In this document: positions 20,586 through 28,771 of the stretch, in pieces
Numbering within the stretch: position 1 is the first letter of the stretch
How the letters are laid out: the number at the start of each line of letters is the position of its first letter
Assembly: GCA_005778355.1 (NCBI GenBank)
Contig: SXON01000145.1
Coordinates: 1-64,000 of the forward strand
Direction of reading: 5' to 3'
DNA: 64,000 bases
Source: Pseudomonadota bacterium
GTDB taxonomy: Bacteria > Myxococcota_A > UBA796 > SXON01
The notes under the pieces: model-generated
Told to the model about the DNA's origin: nothing
What the model saw: the letters and a program-made list of their open reading frames with translations, nothing else
Databases searched by the model: none
Made by a program: the position numbers and the translations under genes

Positions 20586-21437
20586 CTAGTTCCGCTTGGC
20601 GTTGTACTTCACCGTCGAGTAGCCGCCGCAGCTGGCCGAGGCGACCGTCTCCACCGTCCACGAGGCCTTCCAGCGCTCGCTTCCCGCGCTGTACTGCGTG
20701 CCGTCGGCCTTGTAGGCCTGCTTGATGCCGGGCCAGACAAAGTCGGCCTCGTAGCAGAACTCGTCGACGAAGGTGTTGCTCACCGGCTGGTCCTGGGCGT
20801 CGACCGCCTGGCGAACTGTCCAGTAGGCGGTCTTGTTTTCCCAGGTCGACCCGGTCTTCGCGCGGGAGGTGATCTTGTACACCTGGCCGGGACGCACGTC
20901 GCGCCAGCCCAGGTTGGTGTCGGTCGGCGCGCTCGGGAGCGTGTTCTTCCAGCAAGTCGCCGTCTGGCTGAAGTCAGTGCTGTTGCTGCCGGTGCAGAGC
21001 TGCGACTCCACCCGGCGCGACTGCTTCCAGCCTCCGGCTTTCCCGCCGGTGTGGATGCTCGAGTCGTAGGTCTCGCCGTTGCAGGCGAGGTCGGAGCTGC
21101 CGTCCCGCATCGGCGTGATCAGCCACACCACCGGAGAGCTGAAGTAGGCGGTGAGCGGGCCGCCGCCGTCGGGGTCGGTCGCGGGCTCAGGGAAGTAGAA
21201 GTCGAAGTTGCCGCTCGAGGTGTCGTCGTCGAAGCAGAGCCACTCGGTGTGGGCGGAGGTGGGCCCACTCCCCTTCACCGACCAGAGCGCGACCGGCGCC
21301 GAGTCGCTGCCGCCGCGCGCGTACAGGGCACGGACCCCGAAGGTGCCGTCCCAGATCTCGGCTGCCTGCGGGACCGCGCCCTCAGTGAGCGGCACTTCCT
21401 CGGCAAAAGAATAAGCAATAGTCAGCATGACGAACAT
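20586..21437 (-). CDS. Secreted protein of unknown function, six cysteines
   Basis: A 283-residue protein not assigned to a family. ATG 21437 follows a clear GGAGG (5 nt spacing). The first residues MFVMLTIAYSFA-EE form a short hydrophobic export signal with an AxA-like cleavage end. The mature part is rich in Trp, Tyr, Ser and Thr and has six Cys (WLCFDD, LACNGE, QLCTGS, ATCWKN, EFCYEA, ASCGGY), which suggests three disulfides and an extracytoplasmic location. The start region uses AT-rich codons. It lies 30 nt after the Ser/Thr kinase gene on the same strand and directly before the protease-domain ORF. The two are in the same frame and separated only by a TAG codon and a few sense codons. 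Confidence 0.7.
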   Translation of the reverse strand: MFVMLTIAYSFAEEVPLTEGAVPQAAEIWDGTFGVRALYARGGSDSAPVALWSVKGSGPTSAHTEWLCFDDDTSSGNFDFYFPEPATDPDGGGPLTAYFSSPVVWLITPMRDGSSDLACNGETYDSSIHTGGKAGGWKQSRRVESQLCTGSNSTDFSQTATCWKNTLPSAPTDTNLGWRDVRPGQVYKITSRAKTGSTWENKTAYWTVRQAVDAQDQPVSNTFVDEFCYEADFVWPGIKQAYKADGTQYSAGSERWKASWTVETVASASCGGYSTVKYNAKRN

Positions 21438-21467
21438 TCGCGCCTCCGTGGTGAGCGCGCGATGGTA

Positions 21468-24419
21468 CTACACCACCTCGGCGGGAGCCAAGAGCACCCG
21501 ACGAATTGTTCGGCTCGCGGGCCGCTCGCGGCCCCAGGCGAGCACCCGCTCATTCTCCTCGGGGGTGAGCTCGCGGCCGCACAGGCGCAGGACGGCCAGG
21601 GCCTCGCTGATCGAGTCGGCCGGACCCGTGGCCAGGGCCAGCACCCGCCGCAGGTCGGCCTCGGCATCCACACCACACAAGAGCGCTGCCCCGTGGGCGA
21701 GCGCGTTGACCGCGAGGTGGCTGGGAGGCCGTTTCACCCGAGCCGCCTCCAGCGCCCAGCGCAGCCCGAGCTCGCGCTGGTCAGTGCGCCAGGCCAAGCC
21801 GGCCTCCAGCGTGAGAGCGAGGCCGTGGGACCACGCGTCGTTCACCAGCCGCGACGCCTCGATCCACTCCGGATCGGGCCGGACGACACGACCCAGGGCG
21901 TTCTCGCAGATACGACAGGTGGTCAGCACCTTCGCGAGCCGGCCGCACAGCCGACGCGCGTCGAGCGCCTCGACCAGCGGCGCCGCCGCCGCGAGGGAGT
22001 CGGCGGGGCGGAGCCCATCGGAGAGCGACAGCGACAGATTCGCGATGGCTATCGTGCGCTCGAAGAAGTCCGGCGCGCGGTCGAGCGCGGCCTGGAAGAT
22101 CATCGACGCCTCGTGGAAGCGCATCGCCTGGTAGGCCTCGAGACCCCGCCAGATCGCGACGCGGCACCCGAAGGCCGCGTCGTCGCGAGCGGCCGCAGCC
22201 GCCTCGTCGAGCAGCGACTCTACGCGCTCCACCCCGCCGAGAATCGCGTTGCGCACGCGGAGGCTGTAGTAGGCGCGCTGCAGGAACCGATTCGGGATCG
22301 GGCCGAGGAGCGCGAGGCGCCCCGCGGACGCGGCGTAGGCCGAGTCGAGGGATTCCAGGTAGGCGCGCAGCAGGTCTTCCGCGTCGGCGTCTCCGCCTCC
22401 GGGCAGCGCCTCGATCAGCCCGTGGGCGTGATCCACGGCGGCGCGGGAGCCGTCCGTCAGCGCCGCCGTCACCACGTCGTCGAGAATCTCTCGGCAAAGC
22501 TCCGCCTGCCCGGCGAGGCGCGCGGCCGACCAGGCCGCCGTCAAGAGCCCGAGCGCGTGACCGGCTCGCCCGTCGGCCAAGAGGAGCCGCGCCGCGATGG
22601 CCGCCTCCTCTGCCGCCTGCCCCACCCGCCCCGCGGCGAGGAGCTGCCGGACGCGGGCGTCGCTGCCACCCGGGAGCACCGACGCGATCGCCGCGTGCAT
22701 CGCCGAGCGCTCGCTCTCCTCCAGGGCATGGAGCCGCGACGGCGCCAGGCGGGCACGGAGCTTGCCCAGCGCCGACACCTCGATGGCGCCCAGGTTGCGG
22801 AGCGCCTCGATCTCCACCTCGAGCTCCCAGCCCGGCAGTCGGGTGGCGCCACCCAGCGACTCGGCGTCGAGTTGTCCGTCGCCGAGCACGATCCAGCCGA
22901 GCAACTCCTCGAGTGGGCCGGAGATCGCCGCCGCCAGCTGGACGGTCCACACCGGGGCCGATCCGGCCGCAACCCCGCCTTCAAGCTGCGCGAGCGCGTT
23001 GCGGTCTATCCGGACTCGCCCGTCGTCCCAGCGCGCGAGACCGGCGGCTACCCAGGCATCCAGCTCCATCACCAGGCGTCGGGCAAGTCCCGTCGAGCGT
23101 CGGACCAGCTCGCGGGCGCTGTCCTCGCGGAGGTGCAGCACCACGTCGGGACCATGGAACAGGTCCCGCAACTCCTCGTTCCCGAGCTCCGCGATTCGGA
23201 CCGCGTCCGGGGTGTCCAGCACGCGGATGACGCAGGCCTCCGTGCGCACCACCTCCAGTAGTCCCGCGGTCCAGGGATCGAGCCGCGCGGCGTCGTCGGC
23301 GAGCAGGACCACTCGGCGGGAAAGTCGAGCCCGCATGGCGCTCTCCCAGGCGCTGCCGCTGCCGTCGCCCGGCGTTTCGTGGATCAAGGTCCTCATCGAC
23401 TCGAACGGACGACCACCCGGTTGAACGCGGAGGACCTCGATCCCGTCTGCCTCCAATCGCACCCGTAGCTCGCCGAGCAGGCGCGAGCGTCCGCTTCCCG
23501 CGGGCCCGGCCACGGCGATGGACCGGCCCGAGCGCGCCGCGGCCAGAAGCGCACGGATCTCCCGCTCCCGGCCGACGAAGGGGATCGCGTGCGGGCGGAC
23601 GATGGCCTGATCGCTGGCGATCGCCTGGAGCCGCTGCACCACCGAGAGCGTGGTGGCGGGGCGCAAACCCGGGTCGATCGCGAGCAAGGCATCGACCAGG
23701 AGGGCCAGCGCGGGCGGCAGGTCGCGAGCGCGGTCGGCAATGCGAGGGACCGGCGGCGTGTTGCGATCGAACATCCGACGAGAACCATCGTGCTCCGCGA
23801 ACGGCCGCCGCCCGCTGAGCGCCTCGTACATCATCACGCCGAGCGAGAAGAGATCGGCACGCGCATCCACCGCCTCCCCGGCGAGGTGCTCCGGGGCCAC
23901 GTACTGCGGCGTGCCTGCGACGCCGTCGGGGCCGGTGCCCCCGCCCAGTGCCGCGCCACAGGCGATGCCGAAGTCCACCAGCGTGACCCGCCCCTCGCCG
24001 TCGACCAGCACGTTGTCTGGCTTGATGTCGCGGTGAATGATGCCCGCCGCGTGCACCCCCGCGAGCACGCTGCTGAGGGCCAGAGCCCGTGCCGTGACCA
24101 GCGGCCACGAGCCGCGTGCCCCATCACCGGGGAAGGGTGAGCCCTCGGCCAGCTCCATCACGATGAAGTAGTCGCCCAGTTCGTCGACACCGGCGTCGAG
24201 CAGCCGCGCCACGCCGGGGAGGTCGAGCAGGCGCAGCGCCGTGATCTCTCTCTGTACCGGGGCGCGCTTCGCGGTGTCCGACACCTCCACCAGCTTGATG
24301 GCCACCGGTCGCTGCGTGGCGCGATCGAGCGCTCGGAACACCCGGCCGCCGCCGCCCGCTCCGAGCAGGTCGAGGCAAGCGTACCGGCCATCGACCAGCC
24401 TCAGCACATCGGTATCCAC
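21468..24419 (-). CDS. Serine/threonine protein kinase with ATPase-like and helical C-terminal region
   Basis: A 983-residue cytosolic signalling protein. Residues 11-270 are a Hanks-type kinase: glycine loop LGAGGGGRVF, VAIKLVEV lysine, catalytic HRDIKPDN (D131), DFG (D149), GTPQYVAPEHL and DLFSLGVMMYEALSG. After a VGREREI motif near residue 290 comes an AAA_16-like region with a Walker-A-like GPAGSGRS, in which the usual lysine is R311, and a Walker-B-like VVLLADDAARLD. The last 450 residues are Ala/Leu/Arg-rich helices that resemble TPR-type repeats. This is the architecture of myxobacterial PknK-like regulators. The GTG start at 24419 lies 8 nt after the stop of the LpxH-like gene, so the two are probably co-transcribed. 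Substrates are unknown. Confidence 0.88.
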   Translation of the reverse strand: MDTDVLRLVDGRYACLDLLGAGGGGRVFRALDRATQRPVAIKLVEVSDTAKRAPVQREITALRLLDLPGVARLLDAGVDELGDYFIVMELAEGSPFPGDGARGSWPLVTARALALSSVLAGVHAAGIIHRDIKPDNVLVDGEGRVTLVDFGIACGAALGGGTGPDGVAGTPQYVAPEHLAGEAVDARADLFSLGVMMYEALSGRRPFAEHDGSRRMFDRNTPPVPRIADRARDLPPALALLVDALLAIDPGLRPATTLSVVQRLQAIASDQAIVRPHAIPFVGREREIRALLAAARSGRSIAVAGPAGSGRSRLLGELRVRLEADGIEVLRVQPGGRPFESMRTLIHETPGDGSGSAWESAMRARLSRRVVLLADDAARLDPWTAGLLEVVRTEACVIRVLDTPDAVRIAELGNEELRDLFHGPDVVLHLREDSARELVRRSTGLARRLVMELDAWVAAGLARWDDGRVRIDRNALAQLEGGVAAGSAPVWTVQLAAAISGPLEELLGWIVLGDGQLDAESLGGATRLPGWELEVEIEALRNLGAIEVSALGKLRARLAPSRLHALEESERSAMHAAIASVLPGGSDARVRQLLAAGRVGQAAEEAAIAARLLLADGRAGHALGLLTAAWSAARLAGQAELCREILDDVVTAALTDGSRAAVDHAHGLIEALPGGGDADAEDLLRAYLESLDSAYAASAGRLALLGPIPNRFLQRAYYSLRVRNAILGGVERVESLLDEAAAAARDDAAFGCRVAIWRGLEAYQAMRFHEASMIFQAALDRAPDFFERTIAIANLSLSLSDGLRPADSLAAAAPLVEALDARRLCGRLAKVLTTCRICENALGRVVRPDPEWIEASRLVNDAWSHGLALTLEAGLAWRTDQRELGLRWALEAARVKRPPSHLAVNALAHGAALLCGVDAEADLRRVLALATGPADSISEALAVLRLCGRELTPEENERVLAWGRERPASRTIRRVLLAPAEVV

Positions 24420-24427
24420 GCGCGCCG

Positions 24428-25111
24428 CTAACCGTCGAAGCGTGAGAGCGTCACGACGTCGCCTGTCACCGTCGCGTAACTGCGATGACTGACCCAGTCT
24501 CCCGTGTTGACAAAATAGCCTTCAACCCTATGTAAGAGGCGTGGCCCATGCGTGTGACCCATCGCGACGAGCGCCTCGGGACGCGCCGCTGCGAGCGAAA
24601 GCTGGACCTCCTCCAGCGACGCGTCGGGCATGCCGTGGGGGTTCCCGGCAAGGCGATGCAGGAACGCCCAGGCCCTTTCAGGTGACATCGCGTCCACCAT
24701 CAGGCGAAAGGCGGGGCCGCGCAGAATCGCGTGCAGCGCCCGGTAGCCCAGCGAAGTATCGGCCTCGTCGCCGTGTGAAAGGCAGGCGTCGAGCAGCCCC
24801 AGGCGCACGCTGACCAGCGCCCCGGGCCGGGATTCGGTCGGTACGGTGGCGCCGCGGGCACCGAAATAGCCGATCGCGTGGAAATCGTGATTTCCAGGCA
24901 AGTAGACCAGGTCGAAGTCGAGTAGTGCCCTGGCCACGGGCGCGTACTGCGGAAACGGGGCCTCGCCGTGATGCCACCAGGCCTGGAACGCATCGCCGAG
25001 CACACACAGCCGGGTGGACGGGGGTAGCCCGCCGAGAAAACGGAGGAAGTCCGCCTGCGCCGGGTGACCGGGGCCATCGAGGTGCAGGTCGCTGACGAGG
25101 ACGGCGTCCAC
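24428..25111 (-). CDS. LpxH-like calcineurin-type metallophosphoesterase
   Basis: A 227-residue phosphoesterase close to UDP-2,3-diacylglucosamine pyrophosphatases, which cleave UDP-diacylglucosamine to lipid X in lipid A synthesis. The five metal-site motifs are in order: SDLHLDG (D8, H10), GDAFQAWW, GNHDFH, SHGDEAD and GHTHGPRL, followed by VNTGDWVSH. Length and motif spacing fit the LpxH family. No other lipid A gene is nearby, so another phosphodiester substrate is possible. The GTG start at 25111 follows GATAGCC (25125-25119, minus) by 7 nt, with no SD. It is divergent from rarA, 24 bp apart. Confidence 0.8.
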   Translation of the reverse strand: MDAVLVSDLHLDGPGHPAQADFLRFLGGLPPSTRLCVLGDAFQAWWHHGEAPFPQYAPVARALLDFDLVYLPGNHDFHAIGYFGARGATVPTESRPGALVSVRLGLLDACLSHGDEADTSLGYRALHAILRGPAFRLMVDAMSPERAWAFLHRLAGNPHGMPDASLEEVQLSLAAARPEALVAMGHTHGPRLLHRVEGYFVNTGDWVSHRSYATVTGDVVTLSRFDG

Positions 25112-25118
25112 CGGGCCG

Positions 25119-25127
25119 GGCTATCAA
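25119..25127. promoter_or_regulatory. Shared divergent -10-like element
   Basis: Read rightwards, TATCAA (25122-25127) is 8 nt before ATG 25136 of rarA. Read leftwards, GATAGCC (25125-25119) is 7 nt before GTG 25111 of the LpxH-like gene. One nine-base site therefore serves as the -10-like element for two near-leaderless transcripts. It also sits in the small inverted repeat GGGCT-ATCA-AGCCC. Confidence 0.35.
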
Positions 25128-25135
25128 GCCCCGCG

Positions 25136-26374
25136 ATGGCCGCGCCCCTCGCCGACCGACTCCGACCTCGCACCCTCGACGAGATCCTGGGCCAGGACCA
25201 CCTGCTCGCGCCCGGAGCACCCTTCCGCCGTGCCGTGGAAGCCGGCCGACTCCGCTCCGTGCTCCTCTGGGGCCCGCCCGGCTGCGGCAAGACCACGCTC
25301 GCCCGCTGCCTCGCCGAGGCAGCCGGCTACCGCATGGTCGCGCTCTCGGCGGTGCTCGCGGGTGTCAAGGAGCTCAAGGAAGTCATCGAGCAGCGACCCG
25401 CCATGGAGACGCGAGCGCTGATGCTCTTCGTGGACGAGATTCACCGGTGGAACAAGGCCCAGCAAGACGCGCTCTTGCCTCACGTGGAGTCGGGTGCGCT
25501 CACGCTCGTAGGCGCAACCACCGAGAACCCCGCTTTCCAGCTCGTCCCGGCCTTGCGCTCTCGCTGCGAGCTCCTCGTGCTCCGACCGGTGGAACCCGCC
25601 GCGGTCCGCGCCCTGCTCGACCGCGCCTGCGCCCACGAGACGATCGTGGCCGAGACCGACGCGCTCGACGCCATCGCGGGCGGTTGCGACGGCGACGCCC
25701 GTCGCGCGCTGTCGATGCTCGAGCGCCTGCACGACCGGGGCGAGGTCACGCTGGAGGCACTGCGGTCCCTGGGCAACGCGATCTTCCACGACCGCGACGG
25801 CGACGCCCACTACGACGTCGTCTCCGCCTTCATCAAGTCCTTGCGGGGTTCCGATCCCGACGCCGCGCTCTACTGGATGGCACGGATGCTGGAGGGCGGC
25901 GAAGACGCGATGTTCGTGGCCCGGCGCATGGTGATCTTCGCCAGTGAAGACGTGGGCAACGCCGAGCCGAGAGGGCTCACGCTCGCGGTGTCGGCCATGG
26001 AGGCGGTCGCTCGCATTGGCATGCCGGAGGCGCGGATCATCCTCGGCCAGGCGTGCACCTTCCTCGCCACCGCACCGAAGTCCAATGCCAGCTACAAGGG
26101 CATCGACGCCGCCATCGCCGAGGTGCGGCGGAGCGGTGCGCGTCCGGTGCCGGCCCACCTGCGCAACGCGCCGACCGCCCTGGCGAAGTCGCTCGGGCAC
26201 GGGGAGGGCTACCAGTACCCCCACGACTTTCCGGATCACTTCGTCGAGCAAGACTACCTGCCAGACGGCGTCGACGGCGGGTTCTACCGGCCAACGGGGC
26301 TCGGCAACGAGAAGACCATCAACGAGCGGATGGCGTGGTGGAAGCGGAGATCCTCGGAGCGGAAGCCGCGCTGA
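25136..26374 (+). CDS. rarA: Replication-associated recombination protein A (RarA/MgsA) AAA+ ATPase
   Basis: A 412-residue AAA+ clamp-loader-like ATPase that acts at stalled replication forks. It begins MAAPLADRLRPRTLDEILGQDHLL and has Walker A GPPGCGKTT (K52), Walker B FVDEIHRWNK (D100-E101), the family signature IHRWNKAQQDALLP, sensor 1 GATTENPAF, sensor 2 GDARRALSML, and the tetramerisation region FASEDVGNAEPRGL with GYQYPHDF near the C-terminus. Length is typical (about 430). ATG 25136 is chosen over the upstream ATG at 25064, which overlaps the divergent gene; TATCAA lies 8 nt before it. Convergent with the DUF2214 gene: the stops are 1 nt apart. Confidence 0.95.
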   Translation: MAAPLADRLRPRTLDEILGQDHLLAPGAPFRRAVEAGRLRSVLLWGPPGCGKTTLARCLAEAAGYRMVALSAVLAGVKELKEVIEQRPAMETRALMLFVDEIHRWNKAQQDALLPHVESGALTLVGATTENPAFQLVPALRSRCELLVLRPVEPAAVRALLDRACAHETIVAETDALDAIAGGCDGDARRALSMLERLHDRGEVTLEALRSLGNAIFHDRDGDAHYDVVSAFIKSLRGSDPDAALYWMARMLEGGEDAMFVARRMVIFASEDVGNAEPRGLTLAVSAMEAVARIGMPEARIILGQACTFLATAPKSNASYKGIDAAIAEVRRSGARPVPAHLRNAPTALAKSLGHGEGYQYPHDFPDHFVEQDYLPDGVDGGFYRPTGLGNEKTINERMAWWKRRSSERKPR

Positions 26375-26375
26375 C

Positions 26376-26819
26376 CTACATCCAGAGGCCCCGGGCCATC
26401 CCGGCGGCCACGATGGGGATGACGCACACCAGGGCCACCTCGAGCTGCGAGAGGCGTCGCAAGGTGGGCGCGCGCGACAAGTCGAGGGGTTGCCCCTTCT
26501 GGAGGCGAACGCGCCAGACGATGAAGGTATACATCGGCCAGAGCTCGAGCAGGCTGGCCACGCCGTACAGCGACATCTTCACCCAGAACAGGTTGTTCGC
26601 CAGGTAGAAGGCAGTTCCTTTCTCCAGTCCGCCGAAGGCACGGGCCAGGCCAGAGGCGATCCAGAGCACCGCCGCGACGCCCCACCAGTTGTCCGCCCGA
26701 AGCACCGCCTCCACGTCGACCGGGTGTTTCAACCCACGCTGCCGCGCGAAAATCGCACCCAGCCCCACCCCCAGGGCGAGCACGTGCACGGCGCTGGCAA
26801 GGGCAGTGAGGAAGGGCAC
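26376..26819 (-). CDS. DUF2214-family integral membrane protein
   Basis: A 147-residue inner-membrane protein with four hydrophobic segments: VHVLALGVGLGAIFA, WWGVAAVLWIASGLA, LFWVKMSLYGVASLLELW and ALVCVIPIVAAGMA. The pattern, with an internal YLANNLFWVKM and a RLSQLEVALVCVIPIVAAGMARG end, matches the DUF2214 group of predicted membrane proteins, whose function is not known. It has a GTG start 4 nt after the stop of the upstream lipoprotein gene on the same strand, so the two are likely co-translated. Confidence 0.7.
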   Translation of the reverse strand: MPFLTALASAVHVLALGVGLGAIFARQRGLKHPVDVEAVLRADNWWGVAAVLWIASGLARAFGGLEKGTAFYLANNLFWVKMSLYGVASLLELWPMYTFIVWRVRLQKGQPLDLSRAPTLRRLSQLEVALVCVIPIVAAGMARGLWM

Positions 26820-26823
26820 GCGG

Positions 26824-27573
26824 CTAGAAGCTGTACTCCACCGAGTATCCGCCCACGTTCACGATCACTGTGCCGCTGCCCCCGTAAGCGTCGATGTAGG
26901 CCGCGCGCAGGGGGTCGAGGTCGACCGTCACCACCTCGCTCATCCAGCCGTCGCATGCGTCGGGCTCGTCGCTCCAGTGGGACAGCTCGAGGCTGGCCTG
27001 GACCGGCGAGGACTCGGCGAAGGCCTGGTCGGGCCAGCAGGTGGCGAAGAAGTGCTCGGCGCAACCGCCGCCGTAGCTGACGCCGACGAGCAGCGAGTCA
27101 CCGTCGAGCTCAACGCTGTCGACCGTGGTGGCGAGCCCTGTCCCCGACTCGCAGGCCGGGTAGGCGGTGTAGGCGTCGGGGTAGGCCCAGGTGCACACCT
27201 GGTCGACGCAGTCGTAGCCCGTGACCTCGGGGCAGTCGCAGGTCGACTCGGTGCCCAGCTCGCAGCCGGCCGTGCCACCCTCCCCGAGCAAGGCGTAGAA
27301 CTCGGTGGTATCGGCGTCGGCGCGGGCCACCCAGTTGCGCGTGCAGCCGCAGCTGGTGCCGGTGAGCTCGATGCCGCAGTCGCTGGCTTGCTCGCAGGCG
27401 CGAATCTTGTCGGTCTCGGCGGCGAACTCGGCCTCGATGTCGTCGCAGGTGCGATCCGTCGAGGTGTCGGCGGTGTCGGCGGTGTCGGCGCTATCGGCCG
27501 TGTCGGCGGGGTGGCCCGTGTCGGCGGAGTCCTTGGGATCGGCGGGACAGGCGGCCAGGAGGAAGAGGATCAT
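26824..27573 (-). CDS. Cys-rich lipoprotein with Asp-Thr-Ala linker
   Basis: A 249-residue lipoprotein of unknown function. The signal peptide is extremely short, MILFLLAAC, placing the lipobox Cys at residue 9. A low-complexity Asp-Thr/Ser-Ala linker (ADTADSADTADTADT) runs to about residue 40. The mature domain has 14 Cys, including CEQASDCGI, GTSCGCTRNW, STCDCPEV and DQVCTW, implying several disulfides, and ends in a beta-rich VTVDL...GTVIVNVGGYSVEYSF. It is divergent from the secreted protein at 27659 and followed after 4 nt by the DUF2214 membrane protein gene. Confidence 0.72.
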   Translation of the reverse strand: MILFLLAACPADPKDSADTGHPADTADSADTADTADTSTDRTCDDIEAEFAAETDKIRACEQASDCGIELTGTSCGCTRNWVARADADTTEFYALLGEGGTAGCELGTESTCDCPEVTGYDCVDQVCTWAYPDAYTAYPACESGTGLATTVDSVELDGDSLLVGVSYGGGCAEHFFATCWPDQAFAESSPVQASLELSHWSDEPDACDGWMSEVVTVDLDPLRAAYIDAYGGSGTVIVNVGGYSVEYSF

Positions 27574-27643
27574 GTGCGCTCCGAGAGACTCACGGTAGCT
27601 GCAAGTTGCGTGCCGCCGCTAGCGGAGCGTCGGGAGCGTGGAG

Positions 27644-27649
27644 TAGGGT
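27644..27649 (+). promoter_or_regulatory. -10-like TAGGGT before 27659
   Basis: TAGGGT (TAnnnT) ends 9 nt before ATG 27659, with no SD sequence in between. A leaderless or very short-leader message is inferred. Confidence 0.3.
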
Positions 27650-27658
27650 CCACCTGCG

Positions 27659-28282
27659 ATGCGGCGCCATCTTCACCTCGTAGTGATCTTGGTCGCGGCG
27701 GGGGCGAGCGTGGGGACGAGCACGCCCCAGCAGGTCATGGCGGGACCGCACTGGGAGGCCACGGCCACCCTCACCCACGCCGAGGCGCTCGGCGTGGGCG
27801 AGACGTGGGCGGCCAAGATCCGTTTCTCCCTACGTCCACCGGAGCGCGGGTTGATGTCAGGGCACGTGACCATCTCGCTGGACGAGATTGACGACATCAA
27901 CGACTACCACTCGTTGCGGGTGGACAACGCCTCGGGCGAGCAGCTGGGCCTGCTCACCTCGCCGCCGGGTGACGCGGCGAGGCAGTTGACGCTGGACGCC
28001 TTCGATGACTGTTCGCTCGGCAGGCCCTGCGAGGCGACCTACCGCGTGGTAATGACGAACGTCCGCGGCGCATCGGCCCCCCGGTTCACAGCCGTCGCCG
28101 AGGTGACTCACTCGGGCGGTCGCCGCGTGAATGGCGACGGCCAAACCATCGAGGCGTCGCTCGAGGAGATTGATCCCGCCCCCGTGGACGATGACACCGG
28201 TGCCCCGGTGGACAGTGGGAACGCCGACGACACCGGCGGGTCCAGCGACACCGGCGACCCGTCCGACACCGGCGGCCAGTGA
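27659..28282 (+). CDS. Secreted protein with C-terminal DTG-rich tail
   Basis: A 207-residue exported protein of unknown function. The N-terminus MRRHLHLVVILVAAGASVGTSTPQ is a classical signal peptide with a positive n-region. The mature region is beta-rich (VTISLDEIDDIND, ATYRVVMTNVRG) with two Cys. The last 35 residues are acidic and repetitive, with units DDTG, VDSG, SDTG and DPSDTGG. In the other proteins of this window the DTG linker follows a lipobox; here it is at the C-terminus, so it may serve as a surface or stalk segment. The final codons overlap the next gene (GTGA). Confidence 0.65.
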   Translation: MRRHLHLVVILVAAGASVGTSTPQQVMAGPHWEATATLTHAEALGVGETWAAKIRFSLRPPERGLMSGHVTISLDEIDDINDYHSLRVDNASGEQLGLLTSPPGDAARQLTLDAFDDCSLGRPCEATYRVVMTNVRGASAPRFTAVAEVTHSGGRRVNGDGQTIEASLEEIDPAPVDDDTGAPVDSGNADDTGGSSDTGDPSDTGGQ

Positions 28283-28761
28283 GCGACCCCGTCCCGGAGG
28301 CGGCCGCCGCTCCCGCGCGCACCTCCCGCGCGAACGACGGCCGGGCGCGAGGGCTCCTCCACCCCGGCGCCCTCGTGGCCATCGCCACCCTGGTGGTGAA
28401 CGACCACTTCCTGAAGCACCGCGTCCCGGGCCTCTTGACCGGGAAACTGTCCGACTTCGCCGGCCTTGCCTTCTTCCCCCTTTTCCTGCAGGCACTGGCC
28501 GAGCTTGCCGGCGCGCGCGTGTCGCGAGCTTGGCTCGCTGGGTGCACGGTCGCGACAGGCCTACTACTCGCCGCCGTGAAGACCCTGCCATGGGCCAACG
28601 CCGCCTATGTGTGGCTGGCCGGCTGGCTCCTCGCGCCCTGGGCGTGGGCGCGCGGCGCCAACTGGCCACCCGAGGTCGTGCTGCACCAGGACGCGACCGA
28701 CCTCTGGGCGTTGGCGGCGCTCTGGCTGCCCTGGGCGTGGGGTCGGGACCGGCGCGGGTAG
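28279..28761 (+). CDS. Integral membrane protein of unknown function
   Basis: A 160-residue protein with a polar N-terminus and four likely membrane segments (GALVAIATLVVNDHFL, DFAGLAFFPLFLQALAEL, WLAGCTVATGLLLAAV, YVWLAGWLLAPWAW). The segment NDHFLKHRVPGLLTGKLSDFAG looks conserved in kind but I cannot name the family. It starts at GTG 28279, which overlaps the TGA stop of the secreted protein gene, so translation is coupled. The function is unknown. Confidence 0.62.
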   Translation: MSDPVPEAAAAPARTSRANDGRARGLLHPGALVAIATLVVNDHFLKHRVPGLLTGKLSDFAGLAFFPLFLQALAELAGARVSRAWLAGCTVATGLLLAAVKTLPWANAAYVWLAGWLLAPWAWARGANWPPEVVLHQDATDLWALAALWLPWAWGRDRRG

Positions 28762-28771
28762 CGCGACGGGC

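Noticed and set aside
20442-23261. 939-codon plus-strand ORF opposite the Ser/Thr kinase
   Set aside because: Arg/Gly/Val-rich filler with no domain. The minus strand has complete kinase motifs over the same bases.
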